A DNA stretch of 64,000 nt from Enterococcus_I eurekensis (GTDB lineage: Bacteria > Bacillota > Bacilli > Lactobacillales > Enterococcaceae). Below, in pieces: positions 32,286 to 40,129 of the stretch. How positions within the stretch are numbered: position 1 is the stretch's first letter; each line of letters begins with the position of its first letter. The stretch spans positions 1 to 64,000 of the forward strand of contig NZ_JBHSGT010000037.1 of NCBI RefSeq assembly GCF_042654605.1, read 5' to 3'. The translations under genes and the position numbers were made by a program. The notes under the pieces are model-generated. The model was given only the letters and a program-made list of their open reading frames with translations. It searched no databases and was not told the DNA's origin.

Positions 32286-34736
32286 ATGACTACTAAAAGA
32301 GTCTATGAAATTGCAAAAGAAATGAATACATCGAGTAAAGAAATTATCGATAAAGCACACACACTAGGAATTACAGTTAAGAACCACATGGCAGTAATCT
32401 CTGAAGCGCAAGAGCGTTCAATTCGTCAATCATTTAATAAAAAATCAGGCCAAAACCGCTCAGGTCAAAAACCAAGCCAAGGACAAAATCGTCCAGCTCA
32501 AGGCCAAGGCCAAAACCGCCCAGCACAGGGATCGAATCAAAATCGTCCGGCCCAAGGCCAAGGGCAAAACCGCCCAGCACAAGGCTCAAATCAAAATCGT
32601 CCGGCTCAAGGTCAAGGGCAAAACCGCCCAGCGCAAGGCTCAAATCAAAATCGTCCGGCTCAAGGTCAAGGGCAAAACCGCCCAGCGCAAGGATCGAACC
32701 AAAATCGTCCAGCCCAAGGTCAAGGTCAAAGCCGTCCGGCACAAAGCTCAAACCAAAGCCAAAACCAAGGACAAAACCGTTCAAACAATCAAGGTTCAAA
32801 CCAAGGCCAAAATCAAAATCGTTCGAATCAACAAGGTCGTGGTAATTCGAATCAAGGACGTAATTCAGGTTGGGGTAACAACCAAAACCGTCAACGTTTC
32901 AACAAAAAAGGCCGCAAAGGCAAACAGCAATCACAAGAAGTGAAACCAGCTGTTCCAGCACGTAAATTCCGTGAGCTACCGGAAGTTTTAGAGTACACAG
33001 ATGGCATGAACGTAGCTGATATTGCTAAAAAAATCTACCGCGAGCCAGCTGAGATTATTAAAAAACTATTCATGATGGGTGTCATGGTTAACCAAAACCA
33101 ACCATTAGATAAAGATACAATTGAATTATTAGCGACAGATTATGGCATTGAACCACAAGAAAAAGTTCAAGTAGACATCGCTGACATTGATAAATTCTTT
33201 GAAGTCGAAGAAGTGAATGAAGAGGAATTAGTTTCACGTCCACCAGTTGTTACAATTATGGGACACGTTGACCATGGTAAAACAACATTACTTGATACAC
33301 TACGTAAATCACGTGTAACAAGTGGTGAAGCCGGTGGTATCACGCAACACATCGGTGCTTACCAAATCGATATTGACGGTAAACCCATTACTTTCTTAGA
33401 TACACCGGGTCACGCGGCTTTCACAAGTATGCGTGCACGTGGAGCAAGTATCACAGATATTACTATTTTAGTCGTTGCAGCAGATGATGGTGTGATGCCG
33501 CAAACGATTGAAGCGATTAACCACGCCAAAGCAGCCGGTGTACCGATTATTGTTGCAGTTAACAAAATCGATAAACCAGCAGCAAACCCACAACATGTAA
33601 TGCAAGAATTAAGCGACCAAGGTTTAATTCCAGAAGCATGGGGGGGCGATACAATTTTTGTTGAAATCTCAGCGAAATTTGGTAAAAATATCGAAGAACT
33701 GTTAGAAATGATTTTATTAGTTGCCGAAGTTGAAGACTTAAAAGCAAATCCTAAACAACGTGCAATTGGTACAGTTATTGAAGCACGTTTAGATAAAGGG
33801 AAAGGTCCAGTTGCGACACTCCTTGTTCAACAAGGTACGTTGCATGTTGGAGACCCAATCGTTGTCGGAAATACGTTTGGTCGTGTTCGTGTAATGACGA
33901 ATGATATTGGTCGTCGTGACAAAGCAGCAGGTCCAGCAACACCAGTTGAAATTACTGGATTAAATGATGTCCCTCAAGCAGGGGATCGTTTTGTAACGTT
34001 TGAAGATGAGAAAACAGCGCGTGCTGCAGGAGAAGAACGTGCAAAACGTGCGGTTCTAGAACAACGCGGCAGCAATACTCGTGTGACATTAGACAACTTA
34101 TTTGATAGCTTGAAAGAAGGCGAAATCAAAGCAGTTAATGTTATTATTAAAGCTGACGTTCAAGGGACAGCCGAAGCGTTATCAGCTTCATTACAAAAAA
34201 TTGATGTTGAAGGCGTTCGTGTAAACATTGTCCATTCAGCAGTTGGTGCGATTAATGAAAGTGATATTACATTAGCAGCAGCAAGTAACGCGATTGTTAT
34301 TGGATTTAACGTTCGTCCAACGATTCAAGCGAGACAACAAGCCGAAGCAGAGAAAGTTGATATTCGTCTACACCGTGTTATTTATAACGCAATCGATGAA
34401 ATTGAAACAGCGATGCAAGGAATGCTTGATCCAGAATTTGAAGAAAAAATTACAGGTCAAATGCTTGTTCGTGAAACGTATAAAGTTTCAAAAGTTGGAA
34501 CAATTGCTGGTTGTTACGTTACTGAAGGTTTCATTCGTCGTGATAGTGGCGTTCGTGTCATCCGTGACAGCATTGTTATCTTTGAAGGTGAGTTAGCAAG
34601 CTTGAAACGCTTTAAAGATGATGTTAAAGAAGTCAAACTTGGTTTTGAATGTGGTGCAATGATCGAGAAATTCAATGACATTCAACAAGATGATGTAATT
34701 GAAGGCTTCGTGATGGAAGAAGTTAAAAGAAAATAA
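32286..34736 (+). CDS. infB: Translation initiation factor IF-2 with repetitive N-terminal linker
   Basis: GTPase that places initiator tRNA on the ribosome. The 816 residues start with an IF2-N domain (1-50), then a low-complexity linker of Gln, Asn, Pro and Gly (about 55-215) that includes four perfect copies and one degenerate copy of an 18-residue unit. A basic segment (FNKKGRKGK), a second IF2-N domain (about 230-285) and the GTPase core follow: G1 GHVDHGKT at 326-333, G3 DTPGHAAF and G4 NKID. Domains II to IV complete it. Linker length is known to vary in IF-2, but the tandem repeats are unusually clean. Confidence 0.97.
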   Translation: MTTKRVYEIAKEMNTSSKEIIDKAHTLGITVKNHMAVISEAQERSIRQSFNKKSGQNRSGQKPSQGQNRPAQGQGQNRPAQGSNQNRPAQGQGQNRPAQGSNQNRPAQGQGQNRPAQGSNQNRPAQGQGQNRPAQGSNQNRPAQGQGQSRPAQSSNQSQNQGQNRSNNQGSNQGQNQNRSNQQGRGNSNQGRNSGWGNNQNRQRFNKKGRKGKQQSQEVKPAVPARKFRELPEVLEYTDGMNVADIAKKIYREPAEIIKKLFMMGVMVNQNQPLDKDTIELLATDYGIEPQEKVQVDIADIDKFFEVEEVNEEELVSRPPVVTIMGHVDHGKTTLLDTLRKSRVTSGEAGGITQHIGAYQIDIDGKPITFLDTPGHAAFTSMRARGASITDITILVVAADDGVMPQTIEAINHAKAAGVPIIVAVNKIDKPAANPQHVMQELSDQGLIPEAWGGDTIFVEISAKFGKNIEELLEMILLVAEVEDLKANPKQRAIGTVIEARLDKGKGPVATLLVQQGTLHVGDPIVVGNTFGRVRVMTNDIGRRDKAAGPATPVEITGLNDVPQAGDRFVTFEDEKTARAAGEERAKRAVLEQRGSNTRVTLDNLFDSLKEGEIKAVNVIIKADVQGTAEALSASLQKIDVEGVRVNIVHSAVGAINESDITLAAASNAIVIGFNVRPTIQARQQAEAEKVDIRLHRVIYNAIDEIETAMQGMLDPEFEEKITGQMLVRETYKVSKVGTIAGCYVTEGFIRRDSGVRVIRDSIVIFEGELASLKRFKDDVKEVKLGFECGAMIEKFNDIQQDDVIEGFVMEEVKRK
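32502..32768 (+). repeat. 54-bp tandem coding repeat in infB
   Basis: The unit encodes GQGQNRPAQGSNQNRPAQ. Four in-frame copies span 32502-32717 with few silent differences, and a fifth degenerate copy follows to about 32768. All copies keep the frame, so copy-number change would alter linker length without breaking IF-2. Confidence 0.92.
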
Positions 34737-34764
34737 ATTTTTAAAATCATAAGGAGGATGTCGC

Positions 34765-35112
34765 ATGACTAACTATCGTAATCGTCGTGTCGCTCAAGAA
34801 ATTTTAAAAGAAGTCAACCAGATTTTACGAAAAACAGTACGTGACCCTCGGGTTGAAGATGTGAATATCACAGATGTTCAAGTAACTGGTGATTTACAAC
34901 AAGCAACAATCTACTATAGTATTTTGTCTGATTTAGCTTCAGATAAAAAAGCGGCTCAAACAGGACTAGACAAATCAACTGGCTTGATTCGTAGAGAATT
35001 AGGTAAAGTTTTAACGCTTTATAAAACGCCTGAGATTGTTTTTGAACTGGATGAATCCGTTGCATACGGAAATAAAATCGATGAAATGTTACGAAATTTA
35101 AATCGAGACTAA
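34765..35112 (+). CDS. rbfA: Ribosome-binding factor A
   Basis: Binds the 30S neck in late 16S rRNA maturation. A 115-residue KH-like protein with NYRNRRVAQEILKEVNQILRKTVRDPRV at the N terminus and LTLYKTPEIVFELDESVAYGNKIDEML at the C terminus. AAGGAGG lies 8 bases before ATG. Last gene of the rimP-infB unit, ending at a terminator. Confidence 0.95.
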   Translation: MTNYRNRRVAQEILKEVNQILRKTVRDPRVEDVNITDVQVTGDLQQATIYYSILSDLASDKKAAQTGLDKSTGLIRRELGKVLTLYKTPEIVFELDESVAYGNKIDEMLRNLNRD

Positions 35113-35124
35113 TTAGTCGTATTG

Positions 35125-35167
35125 AAAAACAGAAGCACTCATTTCATGTGGGTTCTTCTGTTTTTTC
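35125..35167 (+). terminator. Terminator after rbfA
   Basis: AAAAACAGAAG pairs with CTTCTGTTTTT; an inner CAC/GTG stem extends the structure. Confidence 0.8.
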
Positions 35168-35213
35168 TCTTTTTAATGGCTGAAAACTTTGGAATGTCTA
35201 AAGTTTCGAAACA

Positions 35214-35222
35214 TGCTATAAT
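35214..35222 (+). promoter_or_regulatory. Extended -10 promoter of truB-ribF
   Basis: TGC-TATAAT, optimal, 36 bases before the truB start. Confidence 0.65.
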
Positions 35223-35258
35223 GGGACAGTTGAAATGTTTATTAAAGGTGTGAAAACG

Positions 35259-36194
35259 ATGGATGGAATTTTACCTCTATGGAAAGAACGCGGGATGACA
35301 AGTCATGATTGCGTTTTTAAATTAAGAAGAATATTAAAAACAAAAAAAGTTGGACATGGTGGAACTTTAGATCCAGATGTTGATGGCATTTTACCGATTT
35401 GTGTGGGTAAAGGAACAAAAGTAATTGAATTTTTAACGGATTCAGGCAAAATATACGAAGGTGAAATTACACTTGGCTATAGTACGACAACGGAAGATAT
35501 TTCTGGTGAAATTGTCGAACAAATGCGAATTGAGACACCTTTTTCCGATGAAGCAATTGATGCAGCGATGGCTAAGCTAATTGGTGAAATTACGCAAATT
35601 CCGCCAATGTATTCAGCTGTTAAAGTCAATGGTAAACGATTGTATGAATATGCTCGGAATAATGAAACAGTTGAGCGTCCGAAACGGATTGCGCAAATTG
35701 ATTCCTTTGAGCGAACTTCAGAAGTTGTTTGGGATCCTGAAACAGCTACGCAACGTTGGCGTTTTAAAGTGGCATGTGGTAAAGGAACGTATGTCCGGAC
35801 ATTAGCAGTGGATACTGGCGTCTTGTTAGGCGTTCCCGCTCACATGTCTGATTTAACCCGAATTGCTAGTGGTGGTTTTACGAAAGAACAAGGCGTAACA
35901 CTTTACCAAGTCGCTAAACTGATGGAGAATAACCAATTAGCAGAGGTCTTATTGCCTGTTGAGTACGGTGTTCAAGAATTCCCAAGAATCGATATCACTG
36001 ACGAGCTATGGGGACAAATCAAAAATGGCGCGCGTCTTACGTATCAAGAACTTGGTCTTAGTGAAATGCCGACGACTTTATTAGCGATATACTATCAAGG
36101 GATGGTCGTTAGTCTATATGAAGCACACCCAACCAAAACAGGCATACTTAAGCCTCGAAAAGTTTTAAGAAACGAGTTAGGAAAGGAATCATAA
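35259..36194 (+). CDS. truB: tRNA pseudouridine(55) synthase
   Basis: Makes pseudouridine 55 in the T-loop of tRNAs. 311 residues with the catalytic Asp in VGHGGTLDPDVDGILP (about residues 31-46), the KxxxPPMYSAVKVNGKRLYEYAR region near 120, and CGKGTYVRTLAVDTG near 178. AAAGGTG at 35244-35250 fits ATG 35259; the frame from 35235 is not supported. It is followed 4 bases later by ribF, the usual pair in Firmicutes. Confidence 0.95.
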   Translation: MDGILPLWKERGMTSHDCVFKLRRILKTKKVGHGGTLDPDVDGILPICVGKGTKVIEFLTDSGKIYEGEITLGYSTTTEDISGEIVEQMRIETPFSDEAIDAAMAKLIGEITQIPPMYSAVKVNGKRLYEYARNNETVERPKRIAQIDSFERTSEVVWDPETATQRWRFKVACGKGTYVRTLAVDTGVLLGVPAHMSDLTRIASGGFTKEQGVTLYQVAKLMENNQLAEVLLPVEYGVQEFPRIDITDELWGQIKNGARLTYQELGLSEMPTTLLAIYYQGMVVSLYEAHPTKTGILKPRKVLRNELGKES

Positions 36195-36198
36195 ACAC

Positions 36199-37140
36199 AT
36201 GCAAATTATTGAAATCCGACACCCTTATCAGCCAGAAAAAATCCCAACAGAACCTGTTGTTCTTGTGCTTGGATTTTTTGATGGAGTACACAAAGGGCAT
36301 CAAAGAGTCATCGAACAAGGACGCAAAATTGCGGATGAAAAAAGCTTGAAGTTAGCATTGATGACTTTCAATCAACATCCCTCAATTGTCTTTCAAAAAG
36401 TTCCAGTCGATGAGATGAAATATTTAACGAATCTAGAACAAAAAACCAATTTGATGGCTCAATTTGGTGTTGATTATTTATATATTGTTGAATTTACTTC
36501 AGATTTTGCCGGCTTGGCTCCTCAAGCATTTGTTGATCAATATATGGTTGGTCTACATGCTCAAGTTGTTGTGGCAGGTTTTGATTATACTTATGGTAAA
36601 CGTGATATTGCGGATATGCCGAGATTAACGACTTACGCTAATGAACGTTTTGAAGTTGTAACCGTCCCTAAAGAGACACTAGAAGGTGAGAAAATTAGTT
36701 CTACTCGGATACGTAAAGAGTTAGATGCCGGGAACATGGAAGAAGTTTCAAAACTTTTAGGTTATGATTATACTTTTGGTGGAACTGTGGTTCATGGTGA
36801 TGCTCGTGGTCGTACGCTTGGTTATCCAACAGCCAATATTCAAATTTCAAGAACAACCCATTTGCCAACAGAGGGTGTTTATATTACAGAAATAAAAATT
36901 GGTGATCAATGGTACCCTTCAATGGGTTCGATTGGTCGTAACGATACTTTTGAAAAAAATCGACCGATAACGGTTGAAGTCAATATTTTAGATTTTAATC
37001 AAGATGTTTATGGTGAAAAAGTTGAAGTCCGTTGGTTACACCATTTACGCGGACAAGTGGCCTTTTCAGGTGTTGAAGGCTTGATTAAACAACTGAAACA
37101 AGATGAAGTGGATACAAGAGAATATTTTGATAAGCGCTAA
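36199..37140 (+). CDS. ribF: Bifunctional riboflavin kinase / FAD synthetase
   Basis: Makes FMN and then FAD from riboflavin. 313 residues: N-terminal FMN adenylyltransferase domain with LGFFDGVHKGHQRVI (about 25-39) and ISSTRIRKELDAGNMEEV (about 170-187), then the C-terminal flavokinase domain with GRTLGYPTANIQ (about 208-219) and the NDTFEKNRPITVEV segment. Translated behind truB from the same promoter. Confidence 0.95.
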   Translation: MQIIEIRHPYQPEKIPTEPVVLVLGFFDGVHKGHQRVIEQGRKIADEKSLKLALMTFNQHPSIVFQKVPVDEMKYLTNLEQKTNLMAQFGVDYLYIVEFTSDFAGLAPQAFVDQYMVGLHAQVVVAGFDYTYGKRDIADMPRLTTYANERFEVVTVPKETLEGEKISSTRIRKELDAGNMEEVSKLLGYDYTFGGTVVHGDARGRTLGYPTANIQISRTTHLPTEGVYITEIKIGDQWYPSMGSIGRNDTFEKNRPITVEVNILDFNQDVYGEKVEVRWLHHLRGQVAFSGVEGLIKQLKQDEVDTREYFDKR

Positions 37141-37157
37141 GTAAGAATGAACTAAGA

Positions 37158-37188
37158 AAAGAGTAGAAGATGATCTGCTCTTTTTTTG
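37158..37188 (+). terminator. Terminator after ribF
   Basis: AAAGAGTAGA pairs with TCTGCTCTTT (one G-T pair), loop AGATGA, then T-run. Confidence 0.88.
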
Positions 37189-37209
37189 TTCTCTTTCAAT
37201 CATTTATTC

Positions 37210-37237
37210 TTTACAAACGGTTTTAAAGCCATAGAAT
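37210..37237 (+). promoter_or_regulatory. Promoter of ogt
   Basis: TTTACA (37210-37215), a 16-base spacer and TAGAAT (37232-37237). Confidence 0.55.
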
Positions 37238-37268
37238 GAAAGGAGAGATAAAAAAGGTGGGGACGAAA

Positions 37269-37826
37269 ATGGAGATTTATACGCAAACATATGATTCGCC
37301 AATTGGTGATATTTATTTAACAAGTGATGGTCAAGCACTAACTGGGATTTATTATAATCGCAGTGAGTTTGAAAAAAAGAATCCCTTACTTCATCAAAAT
37401 AAATCGGATATCACTTTGTTTTTGACAGTCAAACGTTGGTTAGATGCTTATTTTAGAGGAGAACAACCTGAAATTGATTTTCCTTTAGCGCCGCAAGGAA
37501 CTGATTTTCAGGCAAAAGTCTGGGAAGAAATCCGGAAAATTCCTTATGGTCAAACAACAACTTATGGAGAAATCGCCCAAAAAATTGCAAAAAAAATGGG
37601 GAAAACAACGATGTCAGCACAAGCGGTAGGTGGCGCTGTAGGTAGTAACCCAATTTCGATTATCATTCCTTGTCATCGAGTGATTGGCAAAACCGGTAGT
37701 GTGACTGGTTATGGCGGTGGTATTGAACGAAAACTAAAGCTTTTCGCACTAGAAAAAGTCCAAGAATCAGCTTATTTTGTGCCTGAAAACGTGAAAGAAG
37801 CTCGATCGTTCGTTAATTATGAATAA
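37269..37826 (+). CDS. ogt: Methylated-DNA--protein-cysteine methyltransferase
   Basis: Suicide repair protein that removes alkyl groups from O6-alkylguanine. 185 residues with the acceptor Cys135 in IIIPCHRVIG, the DNA-binding helix YGEIAQKIAKKMGKTTMSAQAVGGAVGSNP before it, and GSVTGYGGGIERKLKLFALE after it. A RNase H-like N-terminal domain is present. The start is ATG 37269 with AAGGTGGGG upstream; ATG 37236 overlaps the -10 box and cannot be in the transcript. Confidence 0.94.
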   Translation: MEIYTQTYDSPIGDIYLTSDGQALTGIYYNRSEFEKKNPLLHQNKSDITLFLTVKRWLDAYFRGEQPEIDFPLAPQGTDFQAKVWEEIRKIPYGQTTTYGEIAQKIAKKMGKTTMSAQAVGGAVGSNPISIIIPCHRVIGKTGSVTGYGGGIERKLKLFALEKVQESAYFVPENVKEARSFVNYE

Positions 37827-37848
37827 TGTGATGACATCCTTTTGATTA

Positions 37849-37879
37849 TTATCCGAATATTAATAAAAAAACGAACAAA
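37849..37879 (+). promoter_or_regulatory. Two PurBox-like motifs upstream of the purC homologue
   Basis: TTATCCGAATATT (37849-37861) and AAAAACGAACAAA (37867-37879) each match 11 of 13 positions of the Gram-positive PurR box AWWWCCGAACWWT. They are in direct orientation, with central G residues 18 bases apart. If transcription starts near 37931, the first G is near -76, the position known for PurR activation in Lactococcus. The promoter itself (possibly TGG-TAACCT at 37916-37924) is weak. Confidence 0.45.
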
Positions 37880-37966
37880 AAGTTTCTGATAAGTATTTTC
37901 ATTCACAAAAGAATGTGGTAACCTATGTTTGTTCCAAAAATACTTAATAATTTAAAGGGGTGCGTT

Positions 37967-38650
37967 ATGGAATTCATTTACAAAGGCAAAACAAAAGATG
38001 TTTATCAAAAAGAAGATGGCAATATCCGGTTATTCTTTAAGGATGAAATGACTGGAAAAGATGGTGTTTTTGATCCAGGTGAAAATCAAATTGGTTTAAC
38101 GGTTGAAGGCTCTGGAAAATCAGGTTTAACCGTTAGTAAACATTTCTTTGAACTACTGAATGAAGCAGGAATCGCTACCCACTTCCTAGCGGCGGATTTA
38201 GAAGAGAAAACAATGGATGTTACAAAAGCTTCTGTTTTTGGTAAAGGGCTAGAAGTTATTTGTCGCTACAAAGCAGTAGGAAGTTTCATTCGTCGTTATG
38301 GAGATTATATTGAATCGGCTGCCGATTTACCAGGTTATGTCGAAATTACGATTAAAGATGATGAGCGCCAAGATCCATTTATTAATGAAGATGCTTTAGT
38401 TTTGTTAGGTATTTTAGAAGCAGGCGAATATGCGATTATTAAAGAGCAAACGAAGCGAATCAGTGATCTAATTAAAGCGGAGCTCGCAACAAAAGGCTTA
38501 ACACTCTACGATATTAAATTGGAGTTTGGTCGCGGTGAAAAAGCGGGCGAGATTATTTTAATTGATGAATTGTCTGGTGGAAACATGCGTGTCTTCAAAG
38601 GCCAAGAATCTGTCTATCCGTTAGATTTAGAAAAATACTTGCTTAATTAA
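37967..38650 (+). CDS. SAICAR synthetase (PurC) family protein, divergent and stand-alone
   Basis: Resembles phosphoribosylaminoimidazole-succinocarboxamide synthase (227 residues against about 235-240). Family features: YKGKTKDVY at the N terminus, VICRYKAVGSFIRRYG, EITIKDDERQDPFI and DIKLEFG. The usual DEISPDTCR-type active-site motif is DELSGGNMRVF here, and the usual FNG near the N terminus is FDPGEN. Start ATG 37967 has AAGGGG upstream; the frame from 37925 is not supported. No other purine genes adjoin, but PurBox-like motifs do. It may be a PurC with altered activity or a paralogue with another substrate, so I leave the symbol empty. Confidence 0.75.
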   Translation: MEFIYKGKTKDVYQKEDGNIRLFFKDEMTGKDGVFDPGENQIGLTVEGSGKSGLTVSKHFFELLNEAGIATHFLAADLEEKTMDVTKASVFGKGLEVICRYKAVGSFIRRYGDYIESAADLPGYVEITIKDDERQDPFINEDALVLLGILEAGEYAIIKEQTKRISDLIKAELATKGLTLYDIKLEFGRGEKAGEIILIDELSGGNMRVFKGQESVYPLDLEKYLLN

Positions 38651-38658
38651 AAATATTG

Positions 38659-38694
38659 TGGAGTCAGCTATCCTAGTGATAGTGACTCCTTTTT
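38659..38694 (+). terminator. Terminator after the purC homologue
   Basis: GGAGTCA-CTATC pairs with GATAG-TGACTCC, followed by T5. Confidence 0.9.
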
Positions 38695-38767
38695 GTTAGT
38701 TTACTTTAGGATAATTGAAAAGCCTCGTTTGAGACATGACTTCATTTAGAAATATAAAGTAAAATTA

Positions 38768-38776
38768 TGCTATAAT
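38768..38776 (+). promoter_or_regulatory. Extended -10 promoter of hemW
   Basis: TGC-TATAAT, 50 bases before the likely hemW start. Confidence 0.6.
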
Positions 38777-38787
38777 AGGGAGAAATC

Positions 38788-38800
38788 TTGACACTGTCAA
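38788..38800 (+). promoter_or_regulatory. Palindrome in the hemW leader
   Basis: TTGACA-C-TGTCAA is a perfect 6+6 inverted repeat, about 6-18 bases after the predicted transcript start, where a bound repressor would block transcription. Its TGACAC...GTCA core is loosely like heme-regulator HrtR sites, but the match is not exact. Confidence 0.35.
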
Positions 38801-38825
38801 ATAGTTATTGAGGAGTTTTTTTACA

Positions 38826-39995
38826 TTGAAAGAAATCAAAAATAATCTCCGTAGAAGTACTTCTGCGTATATCCATATCCCTTTTTGTGAGCATATCTGC
38901 TACTATTGCGATTTTAATAAAGTTTTTTTAGAAGGCCAACCGGTCGACGAATACATTGAGGCCTTATTAAAGGAAATTCAGCTTACTTTAGAACAATATC
39001 CAACTGATGTTTCCGAAACCATTTATATTGGTGGTGGGACACCGACGTCTTTGTCAGCTAAACAATTGGACGTTTTACTCACAGGTGTCCATCGCTTGTT
39101 ACCGACTTCGACGACTAAAGAATTAACAGTTGAAGCTAATCCAGGCGACTTAACTAGTGAGAAGCTAGATATCTTAAAATCTCATGGAGTGAATCGTTTA
39201 TCAATGGGTGTTCAGACATTCGATGATCGTTTGCTAAAAAAAATTGGTCGCAAACATTCAGCACAAGATGTTTATGATACGATTCGTCTGCTTGAAAAAA
39301 AGCAGTTTGATAATGTTAGCATTGATTTGATTTATGCTTTACCGGGCCAAACAATTGAAAGTTTTCGCGATACGTTAAATCAAGCATTAGCGTTTGGCTT
39401 ACCGCATTATTCGATGTATTCGCTCATCTTAGAAAATAAGACGATGTTTATGAATTGGGTGCGCCAAGGTCGTTTGGAATTACCCAGTCAAGAAAGTGAA
39501 ACACAAATGTTTGCCGAAGCGATGGAGGCGATGGAAAAAGCCGGCCATCATCAATATGAAATTAGTAATTTTGCAACGCCTGGGAAAGAATCGATGCATA
39601 ATTTAGTTTATTGGAATAATGAAAATTATTTTGGTTTTGGTGCGGGAGCGAGTGGTTACCTCGGTAATCAACGTTATAAAAATGTCGGACCGATTCAACA
39701 TTACTTAAAACCGTTGAGATCAAACCAACGGCCAATCATTGAAACGGAAGAGCTAACGTTAAAAAATCAAATTGAAGAAGAAATGTTTTTAGGATTACGG
39801 AAGATCGAAGGTGTTTCATTGGCTAATTTTAAAGAAAAATTTAAGAAAGAATTGACTGATGTTTATCAAATGATATTACCTGAATTAGAAGAAAAAGGAC
39901 TGGCAATAATCGATGAAAACCGCTTAAGGTTAACGTCTAAGGGGTTATTCATCGGCAATGATGTTTTTGAAAAATTCTTACTTGAAAAAGAATAA
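38826..39995 (+). CDS. hemW: Radical SAM heme chaperone HemW
   Basis: HemN-like radical SAM protein that binds heme and is thought to insert it into proteins. 389 residues with the 4Fe-4S cluster cysteines 21, 25 and 28 in PFCEHICYYCDF, IYIGGGTPTSL, VEANPGDLT, and LSMGVQTFDDRLLKKIGRKH. It lacks the N-terminal extension of true coproporphyrinogen dehydrogenase, and CYYCDFNK is the HemW form. GAGGAG at 38810-38815 points to TTG 38826; an in-frame TTG at 38808 lies before that site. Confidence 0.9.
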   Translation: MKEIKNNLRRSTSAYIHIPFCEHICYYCDFNKVFLEGQPVDEYIEALLKEIQLTLEQYPTDVSETIYIGGGTPTSLSAKQLDVLLTGVHRLLPTSTTKELTVEANPGDLTSEKLDILKSHGVNRLSMGVQTFDDRLLKKIGRKHSAQDVYDTIRLLEKKQFDNVSIDLIYALPGQTIESFRDTLNQALAFGLPHYSMYSLILENKTMFMNWVRQGRLELPSQESETQMFAEAMEAMEKAGHHQYEISNFATPGKESMHNLVYWNNENYFGFGAGASGYLGNQRYKNVGPIQHYLKPLRSNQRPIIETEELTLKNQIEEEMFLGLRKIEGVSLANFKEKFKKELTDVYQMILPELEEKGLAIIDENRLRLTSKGLFIGNDVFEKFLLEKE

Positions 39996-40003
39996 CGACC
40001 GTG

Positions 40004-40037
40004 TTAGCACTTGATTCGATTGAGTGCTAATTTTTTT
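40004..40037 (+). promoter_or_regulatory. CIRCE element 1, also the hemW terminator
   Basis: TTAGCACTT, 9 bases, GAGTGCTAA is a near-perfect CIRCE (HrcA operator). T7 follows directly, so the same inverted repeat is also a terminator hairpin for hemW. It lies 18 bases before the -35 box of hrcA. Confidence 0.85.
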
Positions 40038-40047
40038 ATCGAAATCC

Positions 40048-40075
40048 TTGACAAACAATGAGAATGTGGTATATT
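40048..40075 (+). promoter_or_regulatory. Promoter of hrcA-grpE-dnaK
   Basis: TTGACA (40048-40053), a 16-base spacer and TATATT (40070-40075), a strong vegetative promoter between the two CIRCE elements. Confidence 0.8.
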
Positions 40076-40085
40076 TATAATCGTA

Positions 40086-40112
40086 TTAGCACTTATGATA
40101 AAAGAGTGCTAA
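40086..40112 (+). promoter_or_regulatory. CIRCE element 2
   Basis: TTAGCACTT, 9 bases, GAGTGCTAA, immediately downstream of the promoter. Standard position for HrcA repression. Confidence 0.95.
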
Positions 40113-40129
40113 TAAGGGGTGAGAAAAAT

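Noticed and set aside
32502..32768. Regular repeats that might suggest a CRISPR array
   Set aside because: The repeats are contiguous, without spacers, and in frame within infB.
34294..34596. 100-codon frame inside infB on the same strand
   Set aside because: It is out of frame with the well-conserved IF-2 C-terminal domains and has no ribosome site.
40058..40129. Upstream extension of hrcA
   Set aside because: That start lies before the promoter's -10 box and the extension would run through CIRCE; TTG 40130 has a ribosome site.
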